The position numbers and the translations under genes were made by a program. 58,383 nt of DNA, taken from positions 1-58,383 of the forward strand of contig CAKPZU010000001.1 in the NCBI GenBank assembly GCA_934215405.1, written 5' to 3'. Position 1 is the stretch's first letter, and each line of letters starts with the position of its first letter. This document shows positions 49,775-58,252 of the stretch, in pieces. A model generated the notes under the pieces. That model did not search any database and had not been told where the DNA came from. It saw nothing but the letters and a program-made list of their open reading frames with translations. Source of the stretch: an uncultured Bacilli bacterium. GTDB taxonomy: Bacteria; Bacillota_I; Bacilli_A; RFN20; CAG-631.

Positions 49775-50656
49775 ATGGGCGTTGGTCCAAAAATAAAAGA
49801 ATATAGAAATAAAGCAGGTTTGACACAAAAAGATTTAGCCGATAAATTGCATGTTACATATCAAGCGGTATCTAGATGGGAAAACGATGATGTAGAACCA
49901 TCAATTGATACTTTGAAAGAAATGTGTGGAATTCTTAATTGTTCCATTGAAGAGTTATTTGATATGGAAAGAAAAGAGGAAGATAAACCTATTGAAGAAA
50001 AGGTTACAGTTGTAGAAAAAATAGTGGTTCAAGAACCTAAACCAATATTAGGTGTATGCGAGCAATGTAACCATCCAATCTATGAGGCATCGAATTTAAA
50101 TCGTGTAAATGAATCATTTGTAGTTAGAACAGGTAGAACAAGTCATACAGAAACAAGACAAAGAGTCTTATGCAATGATTGTAATGAAATAAGACTTCTA
50201 GAAGAAAAAAGGAAAGCAGAACAAATAGAAAGAGAAATCAATGCGACTTTTAAAAAGAGAAGGATTCATTCATTTATTTGGCCTTCTTTAATAGCGTTAC
50301 TATTTATTGCAGTAGGTATAAGTTCATTTGTAAATGGCGAAGTTTCTACAGGATTTGGTTATCTAGGAATTGGCTTGTTTGCTTATTGTTTTTTAGGAAC
50401 TATGATTCTAAATAATACATTCATAACTGATATGTGGTTGGAGATTACGTCTTGGGGATTTGTCAAACTTCCAGGTATCATTTTCGAATTCAGTTTTGAT
50501 GGTTTGGTATTCTTAATAGTGATGAAGATTTTATTCTTCCTATTAGGTTTATTATTAGCATTATTAGCGGCTGCATTTGCTACAGCTTTAGCAATGGCAT
50601 TGAGTATATTCGTATACCCATTTGCTTTAATTAAAAATATAAAATGTAAAGAGTAA
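49775..50656 (+). CDS. Xre-type HTH regulator with zinc ribbon and membrane domain
   Basis: A 293-residue protein. Residues 5-62 are a Cro/CI helix-turn-helix (AGLTQKDLADKLHVTYQAVS); Cys95, Cys98, Cys133 and Cys136 form a zinc ribbon; the last 130 residues hold three or four membrane segments. This is therefore a membrane-tethered DNA-binding protein that may sense an envelope signal. AAGGAGGT precedes the ATG. It leads a three-gene unit with 50672 and 51117 (gaps of 15 and 16 bases). The ligand and target are unknown. Confidence 0.8.
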   Translation: MGVGPKIKEYRNKAGLTQKDLADKLHVTYQAVSRWENDDVEPSIDTLKEMCGILNCSIEELFDMERKEEDKPIEEKVTVVEKIVVQEPKPILGVCEQCNHPIYEASNLNRVNESFVVRTGRTSHTETRQRVLCNDCNEIRLLEEKRKAEQIEREINATFKKRRIHSFIWPSLIALLFIAVGISSFVNGEVSTGFGYLGIGLFAYCFLGTMILNNTFITDMWLEITSWGFVKLPGIIFEFSFDGLVFLIVMKILFFLLGLLLALLAAAFATALAMALSIFVYPFALIKNIKCKE

Positions 50657-50671
50657 GAGGAGAGAAAATAT

Positions 50672-51100
50672 ATGATTGAAACAAAACAAGTACATTTATC
50701 AGGTTGGCAAAATGGCGATAAGTATATGAGAAAACTATACAATGAGTGCCAAAATTATATTCAAGATATGACTGCATTCGGATGGCAACCAACACAAGAA
50801 TCAACTGAAAGAAATGGACGTACAACAAGTCATTACCAAATAATGGCTCGTGAAACATCAATGGAGCACTATAATGAACTAAGAAAATTAGAAAGTGAAT
50901 ATGAATCTGCAAAAAGTCAAATCAAATCATATAATTCAATGGAATTCACGACGGTTTTATTATTACTTTTAATTTTTATTATTCCTGGTGTTATTTACAT
51001 TGCCTATAAAACAAATCAAAAGAATTCTATCAATGAAAATAACCAAAATTGCAGAAGTAGAATGCAAAAAGCTGTCACGGACGCTAGAAAGATTAAGTAG
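50672..51100 (+). CDS. Small single-span membrane protein of unknown function
   Basis: A 142-residue protein: a soluble N-terminal part (VHLSGWQNGDKYMRKLYNEC), a short coiled-coil-like helix (residues 66-88) and one membrane segment (about 92-112, FTTVLLLLLIFIIPGVIYIAY) before a basic tail. No family recognised. Between the Xre gene and the lipoprotein gene in one transcription unit. Confidence 0.65.
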   Translation: MIETKQVHLSGWQNGDKYMRKLYNECQNYIQDMTAFGWQPTQESTERNGRTTSHYQIMARETSMEHYNELRKLESEYESAKSQIKSYNSMEFTTVLLLLLIFIIPGVIYIAYKTNQKNSINENNQNCRSRMQKAVTDARKIK

Positions 51101-51116
51101 TGGAGGTGGAATGTAG

Positions 51117-53453
51117 ATGAAAAAGAAAAAGATAATTGCTTTATTAATGGGGTTGGCAATAGTTGGCACACTAACTGCATGTGGCGGTGGTGATAGTACT
51201 CCATCAACTAATCCAGGTACAACAAATCCACCTGCTACCCAACCATCTGACAATCCTTCTATAGGATCAGACTCCACATATGACGAGACAATCGAATTAG
51301 CATCATATAAATCAGCTGCTATATCAAAATTAGATGAGATTGTGAATCCAGTCATTAAAAAAATCCCTGATGAGGATTTAAAAACTGCTATTAAAAATTA
51401 TTATAATACTGAAAAACAATACGTTAATGGAATCAATGACTTAGAAACAGCAAAGTTAGCAGTAAATAAGGTTATCGATGACACAAAAGCATTTGCTAAG
51501 GATACACTAAAACCTCTAGCAATTCAAAAATTAAATAGCGTGATCAATCCTTTGATTGAGAAGATAACATATGAAGAATTAAAGAATTCTGTTCAGTCAT
51601 TCTACAATACGGAAATGGCAAAAATTGATGCGACAGAAACCTTAACTGAGGTATCAGATACTTTCAAAGAAATATTAGACGATACAAAAACTTTTATAAG
51701 TACTGAAACTGAAAAAGTAATCATTGCATTAAAGAACAAGGCATTAGAAGAACTAGATCCATATGTTGCAGCATTAATTGCTAAGATTCCTTATGACACT
51801 TTAAAGACTGATACTCAAGCATTCTATAATGAAGAAAAGAAGAAACTAGAGGCAGTGGATTCTATCGAAGGATTCGAGCCTTGTGTTAAGGAAATTAGAG
51901 ATGATTTAGAAGAATATGCATTAGCTGAAACAAAGAAGATTGCAGTTACAAAATTGCAAGAAGTAATTGATGAAGGGATTGCTAAGATCCCAAATCCTGA
52001 ATTTAAGGAAGATTTAACTGAATTCTCAAAGACAGAGATTGCAAAGTTAAATGCAGTTACAGCAATTGAAGATGTTCCTAGTACTCTTACAACAGTAGTC
52101 ACTGAAACTGAAGCTCATATTCGGGGTTTATTAGTTAATACAGTTAAAGAATATGTTGCAAGATTAACAGCAGTAGAAACAGCAACAGCATATGATTATT
52201 TACCAGCTGCTATGAATCCTTCATATTCAAGTAATGTTGTCAATGCATCAAGCATAAATTATGATTTCACTTCATTCACGAATGTTTCAAGCATTAACCA
52301 AGCAGGTTATGGTGAACAATGGCAAATGGTAGTTGAAAACATCAATCAAAGCGTTGCAATGGCTAAGGTATTCAATGTTGCACAAACTGCATTAAGTTCT
52401 GCAGGTAATGCCGTAGATATCTATATTACAAATTCATATGCTGAAGAAATGTCACATACATTTAGTGGAAGTGGATATTCAGGTAAGTTTGAATTTAAGG
52501 ATGCAAAACTCGTCTTTAATATCACATTAACTAATTCAGTAACTGTTCCAGGATTTGGTTCAGTTAAACCTGTTATTAAGATGGAATATGATTTAATAAA
52601 AGAGGCAAAAGGAATGTTCATAAGCCTTGGCGATTCGTATAAAGTTAAATATGTCATTACAGAAAATGGCTACGAAATGGCTACAACATATGGATTAACA
52701 ATTGCTGGTAAGTCTGCGTCTAGATCATCGTATCTATCAATTGTTAAGAGCAATGGCAAAACGACAGGTCATATCTATGAATATACAACATATGAAGGTT
52801 CCGACAAAATCAAGGCATGTGCTGATTTCTATGTTGAAAACGGCTATGTATCAGTTGTTGGTAACAAGTCTTCAGGGATGACAGGATTTGATGGCTATAT
52901 CAATGAATTATATTCAGCAAATGAAGGTAGATTACTTGGCTATGAGGTAAGAGAAGAATTAACAATTGCTGGTGTCACTGGAACTTATAACACATTATGG
53001 TTCAATTTATGGGACATCCAAGGTATTAATTCCGTTAAAGTTACAGACAAAACTGATTCAAATAAATCGGGGAAAAGTACTGTAGATGTATACTTAAATG
53101 GCTCTTCAACTCTTTTATCTCCAACATATAACACAAAACTTACAGTTAAAACTAGTCGTAAATATGACATCGAATATAGAACAAGATATTACTATACTTA
53201 TAATGCTGAAACAGGAACTTACGTTTCAAATGCAGTGCAAGTACCTATGATGTTCATTCAAGAAGGAGATAATTATAATTCATTCTCTACAGATATGCTA
53301 AAAGACAATGGTGTTACAGCATCGGTATCACTTCCTCAAACACATTTGAATAAGATTCTTTCTGATTATGACACATTAATCGATATCTTTATTGCAAATA
53401 AGGATGCTATGTCATCTGAAGCTATCATTGCATATTTAGAACAATACGAATAA
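51117..53453 (+). CDS. Lipoprotein with four helical repeats and beta-rich C-terminus
   Basis: A 778-residue lipoprotein (lipobox LTAC, then a Ser/Pro/Thr linker). Residues about 60-340 hold four or more repeats of about 68 residues of the form KLDEIVNPVIKKIPDEDLK, likely a helical stalk. The C-terminal 430 residues are beta-rich with no known active site (YDIEYRTRYYYTYN, FSGSGYSGKFEFKDAKL). Preceded by GGAGGTGG. Likely the surface effector of the Xre unit; function unknown. Confidence 0.7.
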   Translation: MKKKKIIALLMGLAIVGTLTACGGGDSTPSTNPGTTNPPATQPSDNPSIGSDSTYDETIELASYKSAAISKLDEIVNPVIKKIPDEDLKTAIKNYYNTEKQYVNGINDLETAKLAVNKVIDDTKAFAKDTLKPLAIQKLNSVINPLIEKITYEELKNSVQSFYNTEMAKIDATETLTEVSDTFKEILDDTKTFISTETEKVIIALKNKALEELDPYVAALIAKIPYDTLKTDTQAFYNEEKKKLEAVDSIEGFEPCVKEIRDDLEEYALAETKKIAVTKLQEVIDEGIAKIPNPEFKEDLTEFSKTEIAKLNAVTAIEDVPSTLTTVVTETEAHIRGLLVNTVKEYVARLTAVETATAYDYLPAAMNPSYSSNVVNASSINYDFTSFTNVSSINQAGYGEQWQMVVENINQSVAMAKVFNVAQTALSSAGNAVDIYITNSYAEEMSHTFSGSGYSGKFEFKDAKLVFNITLTNSVTVPGFGSVKPVIKMEYDLIKEAKGMFISLGDSYKVKYVITENGYEMATTYGLTIAGKSASRSSYLSIVKSNGKTTGHIYEYTTYEGSDKIKACADFYVENGYVSVVGNKSSGMTGFDGYINELYSANEGRLLGYEVREELTIAGVTGTYNTLWFNLWDIQGINSVKVTDKTDSNKSGKSTVDVYLNGSSTLLSPTYNTKLTVKTSRKYDIEYRTRYYYTYNAETGTYVSNAVQVPMMFIQEGDNYNSFSTDMLKDNGVTASVSLPQTHLNKILSDYDTLIDIFIANKDAMSSEAIIAYLEQYE

Positions 53454-53461
53454 AAACTAAG

Positions 53462-53490
53462 ACCTTCATCAGAAATGTTGGAGGTTTTTT
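53462..53490 (+). terminator. Terminator of the Xre/lipoprotein unit
   Basis: ACCTTCA and TGGAGGT pair (one G-U) and run into six T, just after the stop. Confidence 0.75.
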
Positions 53491-53598
53491 CTATGAAAAC
53501 TAAATAAGACAAATTTTAAAACTAGTGCATTTATGTTTTAATAAAATCAAGGAAGTGAGAACATATGAAATGGTCAACTAACACATATTGAAACAACA

Positions 53599-53695
53599 GA
53601 ATTGATACCAAAAATATCAGTTCTTTTTTCATTTTTAAGGGCTATTTTGCTTGTTTTAGGCTTATTTTTGCTTTAATTCAGGTGAAGTAGCCCTT
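53599..53695 (+). terminator. Two further terminator-like hairpins in gap 53454-53954
   Basis: GAATTGATA/TATCAGTTC (53599-53623) is followed by six T. AAGGGCTA (53637-53644) pairs with TAGCCCTT (53688-53695) and runs into T. With the repeats below they insulate the radical-SAM module from upstream transcription. Confidence 0.55.
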
Positions 53696-53731
53696 TTTTA
53701 TTTGCTCATTTTATCGACTCCTATTTGTGAG

Positions 53732-53778
53732 AAGCACGAAAAGCACGATTTAACTAGCAAAAAGCACGAAAAGCACGA
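53732..53778. repeat. Paired AAGCACGA repeats
   Basis: AAGCACGAAAAGCACGA occurs at 53732-53748 and 53762-53778, each a tandem of two AAGCACGA units. Similar in style to the ACACGATT repeats at 47741-47800. Confidence 0.6.
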
Positions 53779-53909
53779 ATATACCTTAATCCCTGTTAAT
53801 AGGCCTCTAGGGGAAGATGTTTAAGACCTTTTTTGCGGTTATATGGAAGTTGGCCACAAAATTTTTGGATGCTTTCTAAACTTTCCCTGAACAATTAAGG
53901 GCAAAACGG

Positions 53910-53938
53910 TAGACAAAACTAGTACTATATAGTACAAT
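53910..53938 (+). promoter_or_regulatory. Promoter with palindromic operator of the MarR/radical-SAM module
   Basis: TAGACA (53910-53915), 17 bases, TACAAT (53933-53938). The perfect palindrome GTACTATATAGTAC (53922-53935) covers the spacer and part of the minus-10, the classic place for a MarR dimer to block RNA polymerase. The MarR gene is the second gene of the unit, so autoregulation is likely. Confidence 0.7.
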
Positions 53939-53954
53939 ATATCAGGGCGATAGA

Positions 53955-54620
53955 ATGGTTATTAGCATTAAGGATAAGATTAAGAACATCAACGCGGTCA
54001 TCGGCTGCAACATCGGCTGCAGGTACTGCTACGCCAAAGCGGTGGCAAATAGATTCCACCTGACAGACGATTTCTCTAAGCCAATTGCGGATTTGCATAA
54101 ATTAGAAAGATTAAGAAAGCCTGGAGTATATTTTCTGACGGGAATGTCTGATTTGCATCTATGGAAAAAGGAGTGGCTTGATAAGTCGTTCGAATTATTG
54201 AGGAAATCTCCGAAAACAGTGGGGATATATTTAACTAAAGCCCCAAATAAAATAAAGCTTGACGACATTCCCGATAATGCTTGGATGGGGGTCACCATCA
54301 CATCTAAATCGGATCTATGGAGGTTGAAAGCATTAAAGGAAAATATCAAATGCAAGAACTATCACGTTACGTTTGAGCCGTTATTCGAGGATTTAGGCGA
54401 CATTGATTTATCGGAAATTAAATGGATAGTCATTGGAACAGAGACCGGGAAATGCAAGGGAAAGATAGATGCCAAAAAGGAATGGGCCGATCATTTGGTT
54501 GATGTCGCTAGAAAATACGGCTGTAAGATTTTTTTCAAAGAAGAGCTTGTTAATAAAATTATGGGCGAAGAAAACGCAATTCAAGAGCTCGCTTTAGAAA
54601 TGGAGGAAGCATTGAAATGA
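53955..54620 (+). CDS. Radical-SAM protein, Gp37/Gp68 (DUF5131)-like
   Basis: A 221-residue protein. Cys18, Cys22 and Cys25 (GCNIGCRYCYAKA) form the CX3CX2C site of a radical-SAM [4Fe-4S] cluster. The later motifs IVIGTETGKCKGKID (residues 157-171) and GCKIFFKEEL fit the phage Gp37/Gp68-like group, whose substrate is unknown. First gene of a compact unit; its TGA overlaps the marR ATG. Base composition is richer in G and C than the surrounding genes (AACATCGGCTGC-type codons), which suggests transfer. Start at 53955 follows only a weak AGGG site. Confidence 0.8.
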   Translation: MVISIKDKIKNINAVIGCNIGCRYCYAKAVANRFHLTDDFSKPIADLHKLERLRKPGVYFLTGMSDLHLWKKEWLDKSFELLRKSPKTVGIYLTKAPNKIKLDDIPDNAWMGVTITSKSDLWRLKALKENIKCKNYHVTFEPLFEDLGDIDLSEIKWIVIGTETGKCKGKIDAKKEWADHLVDVARKYGCKIFFKEELVNKIMGEENAIQELALEMEEALK

Positions 54621-55048
54621 AAAAACATTATGGTGGAACTTTTATCTCTCAAATCAAGCAGCTTCAAGATAGAATTTTCAACAAGATTCTAAAAGAAGAT
54701 GGCATATACGAATTCAACGGTCAGCAAGGGAGGATCCTATTTTCTTTATGGAAAGACGAGAAACTCTCCTTGATCGAATTATCAAAAAGGACTTCTTTGG
54801 CTAAAACAACATTGTCCTCGATGGTCGAGAGGATGAAGAACGACGGCCTTTTGATTGTCGAGGAATCCAAAGAGGACAAAAGGAGTCTAATTATCTATTT
54901 AAGCAACAAGACACTCTCGCTTGAAAGCAAGATAAATAGGGCCACGAAAAGAATGGGCGATATTTTCTACAAAGGCCTTGGCGAAGAAGAGGCAAGCGAG
55001 TTAGATAGATTGTTAAATAAGGTAAAGGAGAATCTAAAAGATGAATAA
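54617..55048 (+). CDS. MarR-family transcriptional regulator
   Basis: A 143-residue regulator with the winged helix SLIELSKRTSLAKTTLSSMVERMKNDGLL and wing VEESKEDKRSLIIYLS, flanked by dimerisation helices. It overlaps the radical-SAM genes on both sides (four and eight bases), so the three are co-translated. It probably binds the palindrome at 53922-53935. Confidence 0.9.
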   Translation: MKKHYGGTFISQIKQLQDRIFNKILKEDGIYEFNGQQGRILFSLWKDEKLSLIELSKRTSLAKTTLSSMVERMKNDGLLIVEESKEDKRSLIIYLSNKTLSLESKINRATKRMGDIFYKGLGEEEASELDRLLNKVKENLKDE

Positions 55049-55955
55049 GAACGTAATCATAAGGCAAATCCAAGTCAAAGACATAATGACCAAATCCAAC
55101 GCTCCTATAGGAGGATATTGCGTCAACCCCTATGTCGGATGCACCCATGGTTGCAAATACTGTTATGCCTCATTCATGAAAAGATTCACAGGTCACACGG
55201 AAGAATGGGGAACATTTTTGGATATCAAGAACTGGCAGCCAATCAAGAATCTAGATAAATTCAAAGGCGAGCATATCATCATTGGGACTGTAACCGATGG
55301 CTATCTGCCAGAAGAAGCCAAATACAAAAACACTAGAAAACTATTGGAACAATTGGTGGGTGTTGACGCAGAACTATTGATATGCACGAAATCTGATTTA
55401 GTAGTTAGGGATTTGGATTTGTTAAAGAAATTCGACAAAGTCACGGTTTCTTGGTCAATTAACACCTTAGACGAAGGTTTCAGAAGTGATATGGACGATT
55501 CCATGTCAATAGAAAGAAAATTAAAGGCAATGAAAAAAGTGTATGATGCTGGGATTAGGACGGTATGCTTCATTTCGCCGGTATTTCCAGGCATCACAGA
55601 CTTCAATAAGATATTCGATTTAGTTAAAGATCAATGCGATTTGATATGGCTTGAAAACCTTAACCTTAGAGGTGGATTCAAAGGGAAAATAATGGATTAT
55701 ATCAAAGAAAAGCACCCTGATTTGTATCCTTTATACGAAAAGATATATAAGAAAAAAGACAGGTGCTTTTTTGAAAAATTAGAAAAAGAGGCTGAACAAT
55801 TAGCCAAAGATAACGATTGCCCATTCGTGGATAACGAAACACCATATGGAAGAGCCAAAAAAGGTCATCCAGTAATTGTCGATTATTTCTATCACGAAGA
55901 GGTTAGAGGCTCAAACAACACAGGAAAAAGAAATAGGAAGCAAGAGGGAAGATAA
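55041..55955 (+). CDS. Radical-SAM protein, SplB-related (COG1533-like)
   Basis: A 304-residue protein with CVNPYVGCTHGCKYCYA; Cys34, Cys38 and Cys41 form the CX3CX2C cluster site. IIIGTVTDGYLPEE, LLICTKSDLVVRDLDLL and VSWSINTLDE are the barrel motifs of the SplB-like group that includes DNA photoproduct lyase relatives of unknown substrate. Its ATG lies inside the end of marR behind AAGGAG. No helix-hairpin or DNA-binding extension is visible, so spore photoproduct repair is not implied. Confidence 0.85.
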   Translation: MNKNVIIRQIQVKDIMTKSNAPIGGYCVNPYVGCTHGCKYCYASFMKRFTGHTEEWGTFLDIKNWQPIKNLDKFKGEHIIIGTVTDGYLPEEAKYKNTRKLLEQLVGVDAELLICTKSDLVVRDLDLLKKFDKVTVSWSINTLDEGFRSDMDDSMSIERKLKAMKKVYDAGIRTVCFISPVFPGITDFNKIFDLVKDQCDLIWLENLNLRGGFKGKIMDYIKEKHPDLYPLYEKIYKKKDRCFFEKLEKEAEQLAKDNDCPFVDNETPYGRAKKGHPVIVDYFYHEEVRGSNNTGKRNRKQEGR

Positions 55956-56500
55956 GTTAAAGGCAGCAATCACATATGATGCAAAAAACAAATAGCGCTT
56001 TCCATTATTTTAGAAGAACTGAATATTTTTTATATATTTAATACCGAAACAAACGAAGAAGAGGTAATAGATAATGGTGGATATACCCATCATAATCTAG
56101 CCGCATATCTAAAGTTGCTTAGCGTATCAACCTTAATTTGTGGTGGGATTGGCCTCTTGCGGAGTTGAAGCTGCGACTGCTTCAGGCCTTGATTTGATAT
56201 TAGGAGTCGCTGGTGATATCAAAGACGTAATTAAAGCGTTTAAAGATGGAAACTTTACATGGTAATCCAAATGCCATGCATCGGTGAAGCATTGAAGGAC
56301 ATCATCACGAACATTAATTGAATAATACACCATTTTTCGGCAAGATGAGTGGCTTTTTTGATAAGGTAGGAAATGGTATGTAATTATATTAAATGTTATG
56401 TTTTTAGACAAATAGAGTGAATAGGTTTTATACGAGTAAAGTATTAAGCCTTTTATTTTATAGTATTAATTCATATAAAAATTTATTTATAAATGCGTTT
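55956..56500 (+). other. Gap with coding remnants
   Basis: No intact gene. A frame readable from about 55986 to 56166 (LSIILEELNIFYIFNTETNE) lacks a good start, and a second frame at 56140-56265 encodes about 41 residues (CGVEAATASGLDLILGVAGD, KDVIKAFKDGNF) with GTG as the only start and no ribosome site. They look like the decayed remains of one or two genes. A T14 run lies at 56502-56515. Confidence 0.4.
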
Positions 56501-56513
56501 ATTTTTTTTTTTT

Positions 56514-56573
56514 TTGAAAAAAGTGCACTTAAATACTTGAAAAAAGTGCACTTAAATACTTGAAAAAAGTGCA
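56514..56573. repeat. Three tandem 23-base repeats with a GTGCAC palindrome
   Basis: Copies start at 56514, 56537 and 56560 (the third is truncated). Each carries AAAAAAGTGCACTT, a self-complementary AAGTGCACTT core. Such an array resembles operators or iterons. It lies upstream of the intact IS110 and the AAA ATPase gene at the window end. The segment 56574-56790 otherwise holds only the presumed IS110 right end. Confidence 0.75.
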
Positions 56574-56790
56574 TCATTAGAGTAAAATTATATTGAAAGG
56601 TGACAAACTATTAGAAAGTCAAGGGAAAAATTAAAAACATAACAAAAATTCTTTAAAAAGTGGATAAAATTGAAAATTTTCCTTGAGCCAATGACTCTTC
56701 GTCAATTTTTCAATTTCGATTTTCTAAAGTCTGTAATTATATTGAGATCTTTTACAACTAAATAATTAGTTTAATCACAACTAAAAACTA

Positions 56791-57960
56791 CTATCTAAGA
56801 AGAGCAGGATCAAAAGTAATATTGTTTTTCTCAAGTGTAAAGATTACCCTTAATAATTTCTTTGCAGTATGAGTTAAAGCTACGTAATGCGATTTTCTTT
56901 CATCACGTTTTTTCTTGTAATAATCATAAAGAACTGGATATCTTCCAAGTAAAATAAACGTTCCGTAGATGAGTGCATTTCTAAGTGTTCCATCTCCATG
57001 TTTCACCATTGCTTGATTGTAATCAACTAAACCTGATTGATATCTACCAGATTCCATGCCAGCAAAAGCAAGGCATTGTCCCCAATTCTTAAATGTTTTA
57101 AAACCATTAAATCCAGCATATATGATAGCAATATAGTTAATGCTGAACCATTTGATTCCAAGCATTCTAGGAGATAATGCTATAACAGACTCTTTGATTT
57201 TAGCTTCATATATTTCTACTTGTTTATCTAAAATTAAGTAGATTTCAATTTGCGATTTTAACATAGTAATGTGAAGTTCATCAAAAAAGCCAATTGTATT
57301 TTTGGCAAGTTCTTTAAGTTCAAGAAATTTGGCATATGAAATAACATGACGTAAATCTTTCTTCATGTTGTTATAAGAATCAATAGTCATATTAGCAATA
57401 TGATTAGGTGTTATATACTTTTTAAGAATATAAAGAGCATTACCTGTCAATTTTCCACCAAAGAATATCTTAAATTCTGGAAACACGATATCAAGAAGAT
57501 TAGTAAGTTCTATTAATTGTCTAGAACGTTGTTTAACAAGTACTTCTCTTTCTCTTGTTAATGACTTAAGAGCATAAATGTGGTAAAATTCTCTTGGATA
57601 GGTATTGCACTCATTCTCTTCCAAGTAAGAAGTTATGATTTGGCTATCAACAAAATCATTTTTATTTCTTCTTAAAGTCTTGGTTTTACGATACGATGCT
57701 ATAAAATAAGGGTTAATTTCACAAACATCGTAATTGTTCTTGTGCAAGAAGCTAATTAAGTTCATGTGGTAATGACCAGTTGCTTCTAAACCTATCTTTT
57801 TTTGTTGTGATTTATCTAACGAATTTAGGATCGTTAGTAATTTGTTAAAGCCATCAAGAGTATTATCAAAATACTCACCACTATTGATGACTTCACCATT
57901 GCTGTTACTAATATAAACAGCATGTTTAAATTTGGCAATATCAATGCCTATATAGTACAT
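56791..57960 (-). CDS. IS110-family transposase (DEDD recombinase), intact
   Basis: A 389-residue recombinase. The N-terminal RuvC-like DEDD fold shows Asp6 (YYIGIDIAKFKHA), Glu in IGLEATGHYH and two Asp in NKNDFVDSQ. The C-terminal transposase domain has FAGMESGRYQSGLVDY and MVKHGDGTLRNALIYG with the Ser nucleophile region. A GGAGGT site precedes the ATG. Length and reading frame are normal, so the element may still move. It probably recombines using a bridge RNA from the adjoining leader. Confidence 0.93.
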   Translation of the reverse strand: MYYIGIDIAKFKHAVYISNSNGEVINSGEYFDNTLDGFNKLLTILNSLDKSQQKKIGLEATGHYHMNLISFLHKNNYDVCEINPYFIASYRKTKTLRRNKNDFVDSQIITSYLEENECNTYPREFYHIYALKSLTREREVLVKQRSRQLIELTNLLDIVFPEFKIFFGGKLTGNALYILKKYITPNHIANMTIDSYNNMKKDLRHVISYAKFLELKELAKNTIGFFDELHITMLKSQIEIYLILDKQVEIYEAKIKESVIALSPRMLGIKWFSINYIAIIYAGFNGFKTFKNWGQCLAFAGMESGRYQSGLVDYNQAMVKHGDGTLRNALIYGTFILLGRYPVLYDYYKKKRDERKSHYVALTHTAKKLLRVIFTLEKNNITFDPALLR

Positions 57961-57980
57961 AAAAGTACCTCCTTTGTTTT

Positions 57981-58141
57981 AGCACTGTTGTTTGACACAG
58001 GTTCTATTTATGTATTCACGCATACAAACATTCAAGATGTAACAAACTATTAACAATGAATTAAATAAAAACTGTGGTAAGAGTCACCATTCAAACAGTC
58101 AGTAGTACTGCCGTAAAAAAATGCTACAAATCCACAGTGCT
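57981..58141 (-). ncRNA. Structured leader of IS110, candidate bridge RNA
   Basis: AGCACTGT (57981-57988) pairs with ACAGTGCT (58134-58141), enclosing about 145 bases that end 21 bases before the transposase start. ACTGTGG (58071-58077) can alternatively pair with CCACAGT (58132-58138). No open reading frame of note. IS110 elements are known to make a bridge RNA from the leader on this side. The two loops that bind target and donor DNA are not assigned. Confidence 0.55.
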
Positions 58142-58148
58142 TAATATA

Positions 58149-58200
58149 TTATAACATTGATGGCCAACCAATGTTATAAACTAAAATTGTTGGCTAGAAA
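58149..58200 (+). promoter_or_regulatory. Overlapping inverted repeats before the ATPase gene
   Basis: TTATAACATTG (58149-58159) and CAATGTTATAA (58169-58179) pair perfectly. The loop sequence GCCAAC can alternatively pair with GTTGGC at 58189-58194, and TAGAAAG (58195-58201) with CTTTCTA further down. The layout suggests alternative structures, possibly controlling the gene at 58253. Confidence 0.4.
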
Positions 58201-58252
58201 GGAGTAACGATTTAGTTATCTTTCTAGATAATTAAATTGTACGTGATTAACT

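Noticed and set aside
55041..55955. Spore photoproduct lyase
   Set aside because: It belongs to the wider SplB-like radical-SAM group, but length, missing conserved SPL regions as far as I can see, and the non-sporulation context do not support that function.
56133..56411. Minus-strand frame of 92 codons
   Set aside because: It lacks a ribosome site and is antisense to a more protein-like remnant at 56140-56265.
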